Below are positions 24,554 through 32,940 of a stretch of DNA of 64,000 nucleotides, piece by piece. The translations under genes and the position numbers were made by a program. Origin of the DNA: an uncultured Pseudodesulfovibrio sp. (GTDB lineage: Bacteria; Desulfobacterota; Desulfovibrionia; Desulfovibrionales; Desulfovibrionaceae); contig NZ_OY761823.1 in the NCBI RefSeq assembly GCF_963664965.1, forward strand, positions 1,126,001-1,190,000, read 5' to 3'. Position 1 is the first letter of the stretch, and every line of letters begins with the position of its first letter. The notes below the pieces were generated by a model, which searched no databases, was not told the DNA's origin, and was given only the letters and a program-made list of their open reading frames with translations.

Positions 24554-27127
24554 TTATCCTTTGCCGCTTTTGGCGAGCACGTTGTCCACTTCCGTTGCGG
24601 AAAGCGGTTTGTAGAACAGGAAGCCCTGCACGTATTTGCATCCTTCGCTTTCGATGAAATCCAGCTGGGCAGGCGTTTCCACTCCTTCGGCCACGATCTT
24701 GAGTCCGAGGGATTCACCGAGAGAGAAAATGGTTCGCACGATGGCCTGACTGTCCTGATCGTCTTCCACCCCGTCGATGAATGAGCGGTCGACCTTGACC
24801 ACGTCGATGGGGAATCTCTGGAGGTAGGACAGGGATGAGTAGCCCGTGCCGAAATCATCGATGCAGACCCGGGTGCCGAGGGTCTTGAGTTGTTGGAGGA
24901 TTTCCTCGGCCATGGACGGGTTGTCCATGAGTGCGCTCTCCGTGATTTCGATGTTCAGGGAGCTGGCCTCCAGACCGGAGTTGTCCAGTGCTCGGGAAAC
25001 CTGGCTCAGGAGCAGGGACTGGCCGAAATGCTTGCCCGAAATGTTGATGTTCAGTGTGAGCTTTTCGGAGAACTGTTCGCTGAATACGGACTGCCAGTGC
25101 TTGACCTGTGCACAGGCGTCTTCGAGCACGAGGTTGTCGATGGCGTAAATCAGTCCGGTATCTTCGGCCAATGAAATGAAACTGTCGGGCGAGATGGTCC
25201 CGTGTCTGGGATGCTGCCAGCGGACCAGCGCTTCGAAACCGCAGATCATGCGGGTCGAGAGGCAGACGATGGGCTGGTATGCGACCTCGAATTCGCGCAG
25301 GTCCACTGCCCGTCTGAGGTCGGTTTCCAGTGCCATGAGTTTGAGAGCCTGATCGTGCATCTTCTGGTTGAAGACCTTGAATCGGGACTTTCCGAGTTCC
25401 TTTGCGCGGTACATGGCGGTGTCCGCGTCCCGGAGAAGGGATTCCGGACGGTCGTAGCCGTCGGTCTTGAGCACGATGCCGAGCGAGGCCGAGGTAAAGA
25501 CTTCGTTGCCGCCTATGCTGAAGGGTTGGCGGACTCCTTCGAGAATCCGGCGGGCAATGGCGATGGCGTCTCTCGGGGCGGAAATCTCTTCAAGCAGGAT
25601 GGCGAACTCGTCGCCGCCGAAACGGGCGATGGTGTCCATGGACCGTCCGCAGGTTTCGAGGACGTTTCCCACGGCCCGCAGGAGTTCGTCACCTGTTTCA
25701 TGGCCCAGCGAATCGTTGATGACCTTGAAGCGGTCGAGGTCCATGTAAATGACGGCGAAGAGGTGCTTGCGGCGGCGTCCCCTTTCCATGGCGAGCCGGA
25801 GGTGGTCCAGGAACAGGGCCCGGTTGGGCAGTCCGGTGAGCGGGTCGTGAAATGCCTGTCGTTTGAGCTGGTCTTCGGCCTTCTTGCGAAGGGTGATGTC
25901 TTCGAGCGAACCTTCGTAGCAGACGGTGACGCCGTCCTTGTCCGTGATCTTGCGCGCATTTTCCGTGACCCAGATGATGCGCCCGTCGCGGCGGCGGACC
26001 TTGGAGACAAAGGCTTTGATTTCGCCTTTTCTGTCCACCTGCTGCAAAAACTCCTTGCGTCGGGCCGGTTCCATGTACATCTGGGTGCCGATGTCATAGA
26101 CCGAACTCATCATTTCCTCCGGCGACTTGAAACCCATGATGCGGGCCAGTGCCGGGTTGGCGCTCATGAAACGCCCGCTGGGAGAAGTCTGGTAAATGCC
26201 TTCCACGGCATTTTCGAAAATGGTGCGGTATTTCCTTTCCGCCTTTCGCAGGGCGTCTCCGATGACGTTTCGTTCGGCCATCTCGATTTTGAGCTGGGTA
26301 TTGGCGCGCAACAGTTCGCTGGTGCGTTCCTCGACCTTCTGCTTCAACGCATCCCGGGCTTCCTGCAATTCCGTGGTTTTCTGCCGGACGCGAGCCTCAA
26401 GGGTACTGACCTGTTCCGCGATGTGCCATGCCATTGAGCGCATGGCGCGGGCCAGTTGGCCGACTTCGTCGTTGGAATCCACTTCTGGAACGTTGTCGAA
26501 TTGCTTGTGCGCCACCCTGTCTGCATATTCCGACAGCAGGGTGAGCGGGCGGGAAATATTCATGATGAATATGAACACGGCCAGCAGGCTTGCCCCGAAG
26601 AGTATGAGCATGACGATCTGCTGTTCGACCATGGCTTCCTGAATATTCCTCGCGATGATTTCGGAATCCATGCCGATGTGGACATAGCCGGCGATCCCGT
26701 TGAGGATGGGGCGTGCCACATGCAACCGCTTCGAGTCGTTGACGCGCAGGGACAGCATTTTGTACTCGTCACCGGGCAGGGTTTCTGCGGTTTCGGTTAC
26801 AAGTTTCCTGATGGTCTGCGGAACGTCAGGGATGAACGAGTGGGCGATGATATCGCCGTTTTCGTCGGATACCAGTACGTATGAGACCCCGGAGATGGCC
26901 TGATATTGTCCCACACGGGCCTGAACCGTTCCTGCGTCCATTTCGAGAATGGATATGAGGTCTGATTCGGCCATGCTGCGAGCCAATGCCATGGCCTTGG
27001 ATTCATACTCCCGGGTCATCTCCCGCTTGAGCCGGTTGCCGAAGGTCACGGAGGTGACCACGGCGATGACGCCGAAGATGACCACCATGAACAGGAGCGG
27101 CTTGAGAAAGAGTTTGGGAGCCTTCAT
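24554..27127 (-). CDS. Membrane GGDEF-EAL protein with periplasmic sensor, HAMP and PAS
   Basis: An 857-residue c-di-GMP enzyme. Helices at residues 9-28 and about 170-190 enclose a periplasmic sensor. HAMP (NISRPLTLLSEYADRVA) and a coiled coil precede a PAS domain (about 300-415). The GGDEF domain holds RFGGDEF intact and the EAL domain holds GFEALVRW and IDDFGTGYSS, so both synthesis and hydrolysis are possible. The ATG at 27127 overlaps the upstream TGA as ATGA, with GGGAGG 10 bases before it; the ATG at 27136 is too close to that site. It is translationally coupled to the periplasmic binding protein gene, which suggests ligand-controlled c-di-GMP turnover. Confidence 0.93.
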   Translation of the reverse strand: MKAPKLFLKPLLFMVVIFGVIAVVTSVTFGNRLKREMTREYESKAMALARSMAESDLISILEMDAGTVQARVGQYQAISGVSYVLVSDENGDIIAHSFIPDVPQTIRKLVTETAETLPGDEYKMLSLRVNDSKRLHVARPILNGIAGYVHIGMDSEIIARNIQEAMVEQQIVMLILFGASLLAVFIFIMNISRPLTLLSEYADRVAHKQFDNVPEVDSNDEVGQLARAMRSMAWHIAEQVSTLEARVRQKTTELQEARDALKQKVEERTSELLRANTQLKIEMAERNVIGDALRKAERKYRTIFENAVEGIYQTSPSGRFMSANPALARIMGFKSPEEMMSSVYDIGTQMYMEPARRKEFLQQVDRKGEIKAFVSKVRRRDGRIIWVTENARKITDKDGVTVCYEGSLEDITLRKKAEDQLKRQAFHDPLTGLPNRALFLDHLRLAMERGRRRKHLFAVIYMDLDRFKVINDSLGHETGDELLRAVGNVLETCGRSMDTIARFGGDEFAILLEEISAPRDAIAIARRILEGVRQPFSIGGNEVFTSASLGIVLKTDGYDRPESLLRDADTAMYRAKELGKSRFKVFNQKMHDQALKLMALETDLRRAVDLREFEVAYQPIVCLSTRMICGFEALVRWQHPRHGTISPDSFISLAEDTGLIYAIDNLVLEDACAQVKHWQSVFSEQFSEKLTLNINISGKHFGQSLLLSQVSRALDNSGLEASSLNIEITESALMDNPSMAEEILQQLKTLGTRVCIDDFGTGYSSLSYLQRFPIDVVKVDRSFIDGVEDDQDSQAIVRTIFSLGESLGLKIVAEGVETPAQLDFIESEGCKYVQGFLFYKPLSATEVDNVLAKSGKG

Positions 27128-28371
27128 TTGCGCCATGCCTCCCAGTCGAGAATGGGCTTGAAGTGGCCGTTCTGAACCGTGGTGAAATAGACCTTGTCCA
27201 GTCCCTGATGGCGGTTGGGACCGAAATTCACATCAACGCCGATGCCGATATCGAAATTACGGATACCGGCGAGGACTTCAGGAATGCGGGCCGGAGTCGG
27301 ATTGTCGGCCATTCGCTTGACCATTTCACCGAGAAGGATGCCGTTGAGAAACCCTTCAAGGCTGACATAGCTGAAACGGCGGGGCGTGTAGCTCCTGTCG
27401 GAAAGGGTCGGCATGCCTTTATAGTTATCCATGAGTATGCGGTAGAACCGGACGGCTTCCAGCGAGGTATCTTCGTAGGACGGCACGACCTGTGACTGTA
27501 TGAGCCTCTGGGTGAGGGGAAGCCCGGTGCGGCGTCCTTCCAGAGTCAGGAGGTCGAGCATCTTGTCGCTGTCGGCAAAGGAGAGTCCTGCGACCGGAAT
27601 ATCGGAACCCGTGATGCGTAGGTCCCGGATGAATCCGCCTTGGGATCCGTAGGTTCCGATACAGATGATGGCGTCCGGCGCGGCTTCCAGCAGGTATGCG
27701 ACTTCATTGGCGTAGTCGTTTTCAAACGAGGCTCCCCGCTTGAAAGCGGCTTCACGCACGATATCCAGCCCATGTTTTTTCAGGGCGCGGCTCACACCGT
27801 CCCAGCCTGTCCGGCCATATGCGTCGCTTTGATAGAAGACCGCGATGCGTTCACGGCCTGCGCCGACAAGATGATCCACCAGTCCCGCGGTCTCTTCGAA
27901 GTACGAGGCACGCAGGTTGTATACGAATCTGCCGAAAGGCGGGGTCCTGAGCGGCTGTGCTCCTGTTACCGGGAAGAGGAGATACAGGTGCTTGTCGTGA
28001 AATTTCTGAAGAAGAGGGAGTATGTGCGTGGTTGTGGGGGTGCCGACATAGGAGAAGAGGGCAAATATATCCTCATCAATGAAACGGACGGTGTTCTGGA
28101 AGCAGGGGCCGGGATTGTATCCGTCGTTGGACGGGCTGATTCGAATCTTCCAGCCTCCGGCTCCGCCGTTGGTGTTGAGGTGGTCGAGGTAGGCCATCAG
28201 TCCCCGGTAGAACTCGATGCCGAGTTCGCTGTTGGCACCGGTGAAGGCTGCGGACATGCCGAAAACCAGCTCCTTCTGGTTCTCCGCACAGGAAGATCGG
28301 GTCGGGAGCATAAGGAATGCGGAAAAGGTCAGTACCGCCGTAAGAAAGAGGATTCCCCATTGTTTTTTCAC
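27124..28371 (-). CDS. Periplasmic ABC-type ligand-binding protein (LivK/receptor-ligand-like)
   Basis: About 415 residues with a signal peptide (basic KK, then hydrophobic GILFLTAVLTFSAFL, cleavage near SCA). The mature part is a type I periplasmic binding fold: LVFGMSAAFTGANSELGIEFYRG is the branched-chain amino-acid receptor start, and SYVGTPTT and VFYQSDAYGRTGW are typical. No transporter permease or ATPase gene lies nearby. Its stop overlaps the start of a GGDEF-EAL sensor gene, so it probably acts as a sensory receptor. I place the start at the GTG at 28371 for signal-peptide fit; ATG 28410 and GTG 28428 are alternatives. Confidence 0.85.
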   Translation of the reverse strand: MKKQWGILFLTAVLTFSAFLMLPTRSSCAENQKELVFGMSAAFTGANSELGIEFYRGLMAYLDHLNTNGGAGGWKIRISPSNDGYNPGPCFQNTVRFIDEDIFALFSYVGTPTTTHILPLLQKFHDKHLYLLFPVTGAQPLRTPPFGRFVYNLRASYFEETAGLVDHLVGAGRERIAVFYQSDAYGRTGWDGVSRALKKHGLDIVREAAFKRGASFENDYANEVAYLLEAAPDAIICIGTYGSQGGFIRDLRITGSDIPVAGLSFADSDKMLDLLTLEGRRTGLPLTQRLIQSQVVPSYEDTSLEAVRFYRILMDNYKGMPTLSDRSYTPRRFSYVSLEGFLNGILLGEMVKRMADNPTPARIPEVLAGIRNFDIGIGVDVNFGPNRHQGLDKVYFTTVQNGHFKPILDWEAWRK

Positions 28372-28525
28372 AGTAGTTCCATGCCATTGCTGAGTAAAAA
28401 GTGCAAGCATTCCTTCGGTTTTATTCACTCTGTCGTAATGCGGTCAGGGTGTTGAAAATAGTGAGCTTTCTTTTGTGGTTCAATGTTTTCTGGACTGTTA
28501 CGTGCCGGGAATGGTATGCTTTGGC

Positions 28526-29077
28526 ATGAGTAGAAAAAGGCTTCGATTCCAACAGGTATTCAGGCCTCTGGGGATAGCGGTCATGATTGTGGGTGTCATG
28601 GCGGGGCTGGTGTTCGTCAACGAACGCATGACCGTCAGGTATCAGGCCGTAGGCCGGGTAGTTGATGCAAATCTTCGACCTCTCGGCGGGGTGGCGGTCG
28701 TGCTGCTGTTGACTCCACCGCCGGTCGGCGATGCGCTTGACAGGCTTCTTGAGTCCGAAACCGAGGGGAATGGGCTTCGCGAACCGACCGGTTCGATCAG
28801 GCATGATGCGGGACCGGTTATCGGTGTCTCTTCCGAAAACGGTGCTTTTGTCGTCCGTGTGTCCGGACGGCAGGGTGCTGCCCATGCCATTCGCATGGGG
28901 CTTGATTCCGGTGGGCGTCCTCCCTTTGAGCAGGCGTGGCTGGTTCTGCGAAAGAAAGGATACCCTGACATGACCAGAGTCATATCCATTCTGGGATGGC
29001 AGCCGGTTCCGAGAGGCTGGGGGACACACGCGGACACATTGCCTGTAGTCATCATGAACAGGGGAGGTTCACCATGA
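28526..29077 (+). CDS. Membrane-anchored protein with transthyretin-like domain
   Basis: A 183-residue protein. A membrane helix at about residues 13-31 (LGIAVMIVGVMAGLVFV) is preceded by basic residues, so the bulk lies in the periplasm. YQAVGRVVDANLRPLGGVAVVLLL has the V-x-G-x-V-x-D-x(4)-PL-x-GV pattern of carboxypeptidase-regulatory/transthyretin-like beta folds. The start (ATG 28526) is a choice among several without strong ribosome sites. It is coupled by an ATGA overlap to the next gene and divergent from the binding-protein gene. Function unknown. Confidence 0.7.
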   Translation: MSRKRLRFQQVFRPLGIAVMIVGVMAGLVFVNERMTVRYQAVGRVVDANLRPLGGVAVVLLLTPPPVGDALDRLLESETEGNGLREPTGSIRHDAGPVIGVSSENGAFVVRVSGRQGAAHAIRMGLDSGGRPPFEQAWLVLRKKGYPDMTRVISILGWQPVPRGWGTHADTLPVVIMNRGGSP

Positions 29078-29499
29078 TAGGTCTGACGCGTGATGAACTT
29101 GATATCCGTTTTGATCCGACAGATTCAGACGCACGGCGGGAAGAGGAACTCAGGGAACTTCCATCCCTGTTCGGGGGGGATGGTCTCAGTATTCATTCGC
29201 CCATTTTCGTGAATGCCGTGTCGCGGGCCATGGCAAAGCGGCTTGTTACCAGTTTCATTGAGCGTATGTTCGGGAGGGAAGGCAGGGATTGGAAATTGGC
29301 AGGACACTCGCATGTTGTCGATTTCCGGCAGCCGGATGTGCATATGGAGCATTATGTCGTGGAAACGCTCGATGGTGAGAAAACCGGACTGTATTTTGAC
29401 CTTTCGAGAAGCCACGGAAACGGATTGCGGCTGCTTCGGCAGGCGTATGAACTTCGGGTGGTCAACGGAGTCGGGCCGGACGCCGACCTTATGCAGTGA
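29074..29499 (+). CDS. Hypothetical soluble protein coupled to the upstream gene
   Basis: A 141-residue protein without signal peptide or recognised domain. A central region MAKRLVTSFIERMFGREGRDWKL looks helical and the remainder mixed. GGGAGG precedes the ATG, which overlaps the TGA of the previous gene. Its last 11 bases overlap the 3' end of the opposing FapA gene (29489-29499), so the two transcripts are partly antisense. I do not recognise it. Confidence 0.7.
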   Translation: MIGLTRDELDIRFDPTDSDARREEELRELPSLFGGDGLSIHSPIFVNAVSRAMAKRLVTSFIERMFGREGRDWKLAGHSHVVDFRQPDVHMEHYVVETLDGEKTGLYFDLSRSHGNGLRLLRQAYELRVVNGVGPDADLMQ

Positions 29500-31369
29500 C
29501 GATGCTTCTGGAATTCTCGTCCCAGTAGAGGACAGATGCTTCTGTCTGCCGTGCGACAATGTGGGACTTGGCACCGAACTTGATGGTTGTTCCGGGGTGG
29601 AGAAGCCGGTTCACCTTGATCTTTATGCCTGCCAGTTTTTCCTGTCTGGCCAGTTGTATCTGGTTGATCTGTTCCGAAATTTCCTTGCGGCGTGCAACGA
29701 GGTGGATGCGGTGCTTGAGCACTTCGGCCACGGCGACGCGCTTCTTGGGCGGCGTCCGCTTGAGGATGGCTTCCGCGGAGTCGTTGCCAAGGGCGTCATT
29801 GATCTTGGCGATGGCCTGCTTGATCTTGAGGCGCTTCTGGCGCAGATGTTCGTCTTCGGCGCTGTCTATCCGTACGGTGAGATTGGTTGCGACGCCGAGG
29901 TCCGATCCGGCTTCGTTGATGGACATGCCCTTCGCCGTGACGATGTGCCCGCCCTGTACGTGGCCTTTGCCTCTGGTGGCGAAAAGGTGGCCTTCGGCGT
30001 GGATTTCGGTGTTGGTGACGTCGTTGGCAATATGCACGTCGCCGCCCGCTTCGATGAGTGCGTTCGTGGTATAGTTGGCGATGACGTCGCCTTTTGCTTT
30101 GATTTTCCCGCCTTCCGGCATGAGGATGCCGCCGGACACTTCGATGTTGCCGCCCGCTTCCACGGTGGCGCTTTCAATGGAACCGGCGACGATGACGTGC
30201 TTGGGGGCCGTGACGATGAATCCGGCCTGAATCGAGCCGAGAATCTTGACTGATCCGTGCTCCAGTTTGACGTTGCCGGATGCGAGGTCCACATTGCCCG
30301 GAATGATCAGGCAGTCCGTTACCGACAGGGTGCCCCTTTCCATGACCATGACGCCTTTCGCCTTGGCTTCGAAGGTCTTTTTGTCTTCGTGGACGAGGAC
30401 ATTCTCGCCGAGGTGGACGCGGAGTTCCTTGCCGCCGTGGGCAGGGATGGTCTTGCCGTAGAGGTCGATGCCGCCTTCACCCGAGGTGGGGGCGTGCAGG
30501 CGGGCGACGATCTGTCCGGGTTCGACCAGTGGATAGGCTCCCTTGTCCCGGAAATCGAGGCGGCCCGATTCATCTTCGGTGCCGGTGTCTTCGCGGGTGG
30601 AAACGAGATATTCGAGCCAGCCGTCGCGTCCGGGGACCGGATGTGCGCCCTGCGTGATGATTTGGTCAATGAGCGGAGTGCCTGCCGAGCGGGCCCGACG
30701 GAGTTTCTGGTCCAGCATGTCCGTGTCTATGTCGATGACCACACCCATATCGCGCATTTCCTTTTCCACTTGCGCGGGGGTGATGTCGTTGCCCCTGAAA
30801 TCCTTGCCATATATGTTGCCGGTTATGGTTATGGCGTCTTCCGAAATGTGCGGGATCGGGTCTACCGAGATGGTGCCTTCCTTGAGTCGGGCCATGCCCC
30901 ATACCTGCGATACGTACGCGTTGGTCAGGGGATCGTGTTCGACATTCTCCCCCATTTTGACTTCAATGGATTTGGGCTTGAAGTCCCTTTGGGGCTTGAG
31001 TCTTTTGCCGTCAATGGTCTGGCCTTCAGCGGCTTCCTTTGCAGGATGAAGGCGGGCAAAGCGGTCGCCGGGGAAGACCGGGTAGTCGAGATCTCCCAGT
31101 GCCACAAGAGAAGCGTCCTGCGGTTCCTGGGCAGGAATGCCTTTGACCAGGGCGATGCGGGGGATTTCCCTGTTTTTGCTGATGGCGTCGATGATTTGCT
31201 GTGCGGCGTTTTCATCAATGGGGAGTTGTACGCCTGCTTCAGCCACCTGTCGCCGGAGAAGTTCCACTGACGGCTCTTCCCCGCCGTTCGGGGGGAAGTA
31301 ACGGCTGACACCCAGTTTCATGGCGTCTTCAGACATGGCGAAACGGAAGAGTGCGTCTGTGTTGTTCAT
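29489..31369 (-). CDS. FapA-type (DUF342) protein
   Basis: A 626-residue cytoplasmic protein. The N-terminal ~200 residues are an unassigned Desulfovibrio-type extension. From about 230 the DUF342/FapA region begins, with the beta-helix ladder of repeats (GNVDLASGNVKLEHGSVKI; then IVTAPKHVIVAGSIESATVEAGGNIEVSGG). A C-terminal coiled coil (about 500-580) is followed by a short beta end. This beta-helix-plus-coiled-coil form is typical of FapA proteins, whose role is poorly known and is linked in some bacteria to polymer or flagellar assembly. It starts at the ATG at 31369, with no strong ribosome site. Confidence 0.85.
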   Translation of the reverse strand: MNNTDALFRFAMSEDAMKLGVSRYFPPNGGEEPSVELLRRQVAEAGVQLPIDENAAQQIIDAISKNREIPRIALVKGIPAQEPQDASLVALGDLDYPVFPGDRFARLHPAKEAAEGQTIDGKRLKPQRDFKPKSIEVKMGENVEHDPLTNAYVSQVWGMARLKEGTISVDPIPHISEDAITITGNIYGKDFRGNDITPAQVEKEMRDMGVVIDIDTDMLDQKLRRARSAGTPLIDQIITQGAHPVPGRDGWLEYLVSTREDTGTEDESGRLDFRDKGAYPLVEPGQIVARLHAPTSGEGGIDLYGKTIPAHGGKELRVHLGENVLVHEDKKTFEAKAKGVMVMERGTLSVTDCLIIPGNVDLASGNVKLEHGSVKILGSIQAGFIVTAPKHVIVAGSIESATVEAGGNIEVSGGILMPEGGKIKAKGDVIANYTTNALIEAGGDVHIANDVTNTEIHAEGHLFATRGKGHVQGGHIVTAKGMSINEAGSDLGVATNLTVRIDSAEDEHLRQKRLKIKQAIAKINDALGNDSAEAILKRTPPKKRVAVAEVLKHRIHLVARRKEISEQINQIQLARQEKLAGIKIKVNRLLHPGTTIKFGAKSHIVARQTEASVLYWDENSRSIVTA

Positions 31370-31477
31370 TGTCTGTGTTGTCTGCCGTTAAGAATCGTTG
31401 CGGGGCGGTAGCCGGTCATCCTGTTGAAAGTGGAAGTGCAGGTGGAGAGAAGGCCCTGCAATAATATCCTCTCCCAT

Positions 31478-31495
31478 TGGTAGCAAAACCTACCA
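31478..31495. promoter_or_regulatory. Inverted repeat upstream of fapA-like gene
   Basis: TGGTAG and CTACCA flank a 6-base A-rich spacer about 110 bases upstream of the FapA gene. The arms are perfect and could form an operator. No regulator gene is adjacent. Confidence 0.3.
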
Positions 31496-31543
31496 TAGTG
31501 ATACCTGCTCTGCAAGGCGCTGGGAACGTGTCGGAAACCGGTA

Positions 31544-32809
31544 TTATCCAACGTGGGAAGTTGAAAGACGCCAGTACAGTTCTTCGAGCAGTGCCGCGAG
31601 GTCCGCGAAGATGCCGCCCGGTTCCGGGGGGATTCCGAACAGGGCGCGGCGTTGTTCGCGCAATCCTTCCTTGGAGACCGCTTCCGGGGCGGAGTGAAAT
31701 ACGGTCATGGCGAGCCGTTCGGCCAGCAGGTAGCCGGTTAGTCCGTTGGTGAGCAGTTCCATGAGCACCCGGAACTGTGCGCTTTTGCCTTTCCAGAATG
31801 CGAGCGTGTCGTCGTTGGGCGTAATTGTCTGGGATTCACATATGAGCGAGTAGAGCGCGTTGATGCCTGCGCCGGGAATGCCTCGTCGCCAGCCCAACAG
31901 CCACGGGTTGCGCCAGAACAGCAGGAAATGGTTGGTCCCGGTTACGATGATTTCTTCCATGGCGCGGCGGGCGTCCAGCAGGGCCGGATCATCCCATATG
32001 ACCGGGCGGGCAGCCACGTCCCATGCCGGGACCGGACTGTTGTCCACGGTTTCTTCGAGCGCAGTGGAAAGAATGTGAGCGAGCCAGCGGTTCGCCATGG
32101 GCGAGGCGGGAGTCTCAAGGTGGGCGTAGCTCAGGATGACCTGTCCCGCGCCGAAATCGTTTTTGGTGACACAGGGAAGTCCGGTAAGGAAATCCGGATT
32201 CAGGTTGATGCCGTAAAGGTTTTCCCAATCGGTCATGGTGCCTTTGGGCAGGGTCGCGAGGTTGAGGTCCGCCACCCAGAAATCCGGGCCGGGGGCGTTG
32301 TATCGCGCCAGAACCGTAACGGAGTCATCTTTCGCGTCGAAGCGTCCCGGCCACCAGACCGGGAGCATGGCCGTGCTGTCGAGGTCGTCCGGCACCATCG
32401 GGTCATCCGTGTTCAGCGAGCTTTCCACATGACCGGAAAGGAAGTGATGGAGCCGGTTCTTGTATCCTTTGCGGGTCCATGGGGACAGGCCGAGGCTGTA
32501 TGGACCGGTAAGGGCCATCCCCGTGCCGCCGCAGAATCCGAGATACGTGCCGCCCGCGTTCACGAATTCGCAGATTTCATCCATGCCGCGTATGCCGAGG
32601 CGGTCAACCTTGCCCTTGGCGCGGCCTCCGGGGACGATGAGCAGTTTGGGCGCGTCATCCGCATCCGGTCCGGACTTGCCACGAAGCACTCCATCGGCTA
32701 TTTCTGACCCGCGCACGAGGCGATACCGGATGCCCCACGCCGAAAGGGCGCGGGCGACCAGCAATCCCCAGAAATGTGATTCGTCCCAATATATATGTAT
32801 GCTTGACAT
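31544..32809 (-). CDS. BPL_N/glutamine amidotransferase-like domain protein
   Basis: A 421-residue protein. The first ~200 residues resemble the BPL_N domain, a class I glutamine amidotransferase-like fold: KLLIVPGGRAKGK and YLGFCGGTGMALTGPY, where the cysteine occupies the nucleophile elbow. Proteins with this N-terminus occur in biotin ligases and as stand-alone proteins of unknown role. The C-terminal half is mostly helical and unassigned. The ATG at 32809 is used because the longer frame begins at a TTG. It is divergent from valS. Confidence 0.75.
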   Translation of the reverse strand: MSSIHIYWDESHFWGLLVARALSAWGIRYRLVRGSEIADGVLRGKSGPDADDAPKLLIVPGGRAKGKVDRLGIRGMDEICEFVNAGGTYLGFCGGTGMALTGPYSLGLSPWTRKGYKNRLHHFLSGHVESSLNTDDPMVPDDLDSTAMLPVWWPGRFDAKDDSVTVLARYNAPGPDFWVADLNLATLPKGTMTDWENLYGINLNPDFLTGLPCVTKNDFGAGQVILSYAHLETPASPMANRWLAHILSTALEETVDNSPVPAWDVAARPVIWDDPALLDARRAMEEIIVTGTNHFLLFWRNPWLLGWRRGIPGAGINALYSLICESQTITPNDDTLAFWKGKSAQFRVLMELLTNGLTGYLLAERLAMTVFHSAPEAVSKEGLREQRRALFGIPPEPGGIFADLAALLEELYWRLSTSHVG

Positions 32810-32940
32810 CTTCGGCTCTCTTGACAAGGGTAGCCCGACGCTAACAAAGGGGCGCGCATAAGCGCAAGCGTAACTATACGAATTTTCAGGTTGTCGGTCT
32901 CAAGTGCCGACGCATCGCCACGATAAAGGAAGGAAACAGC

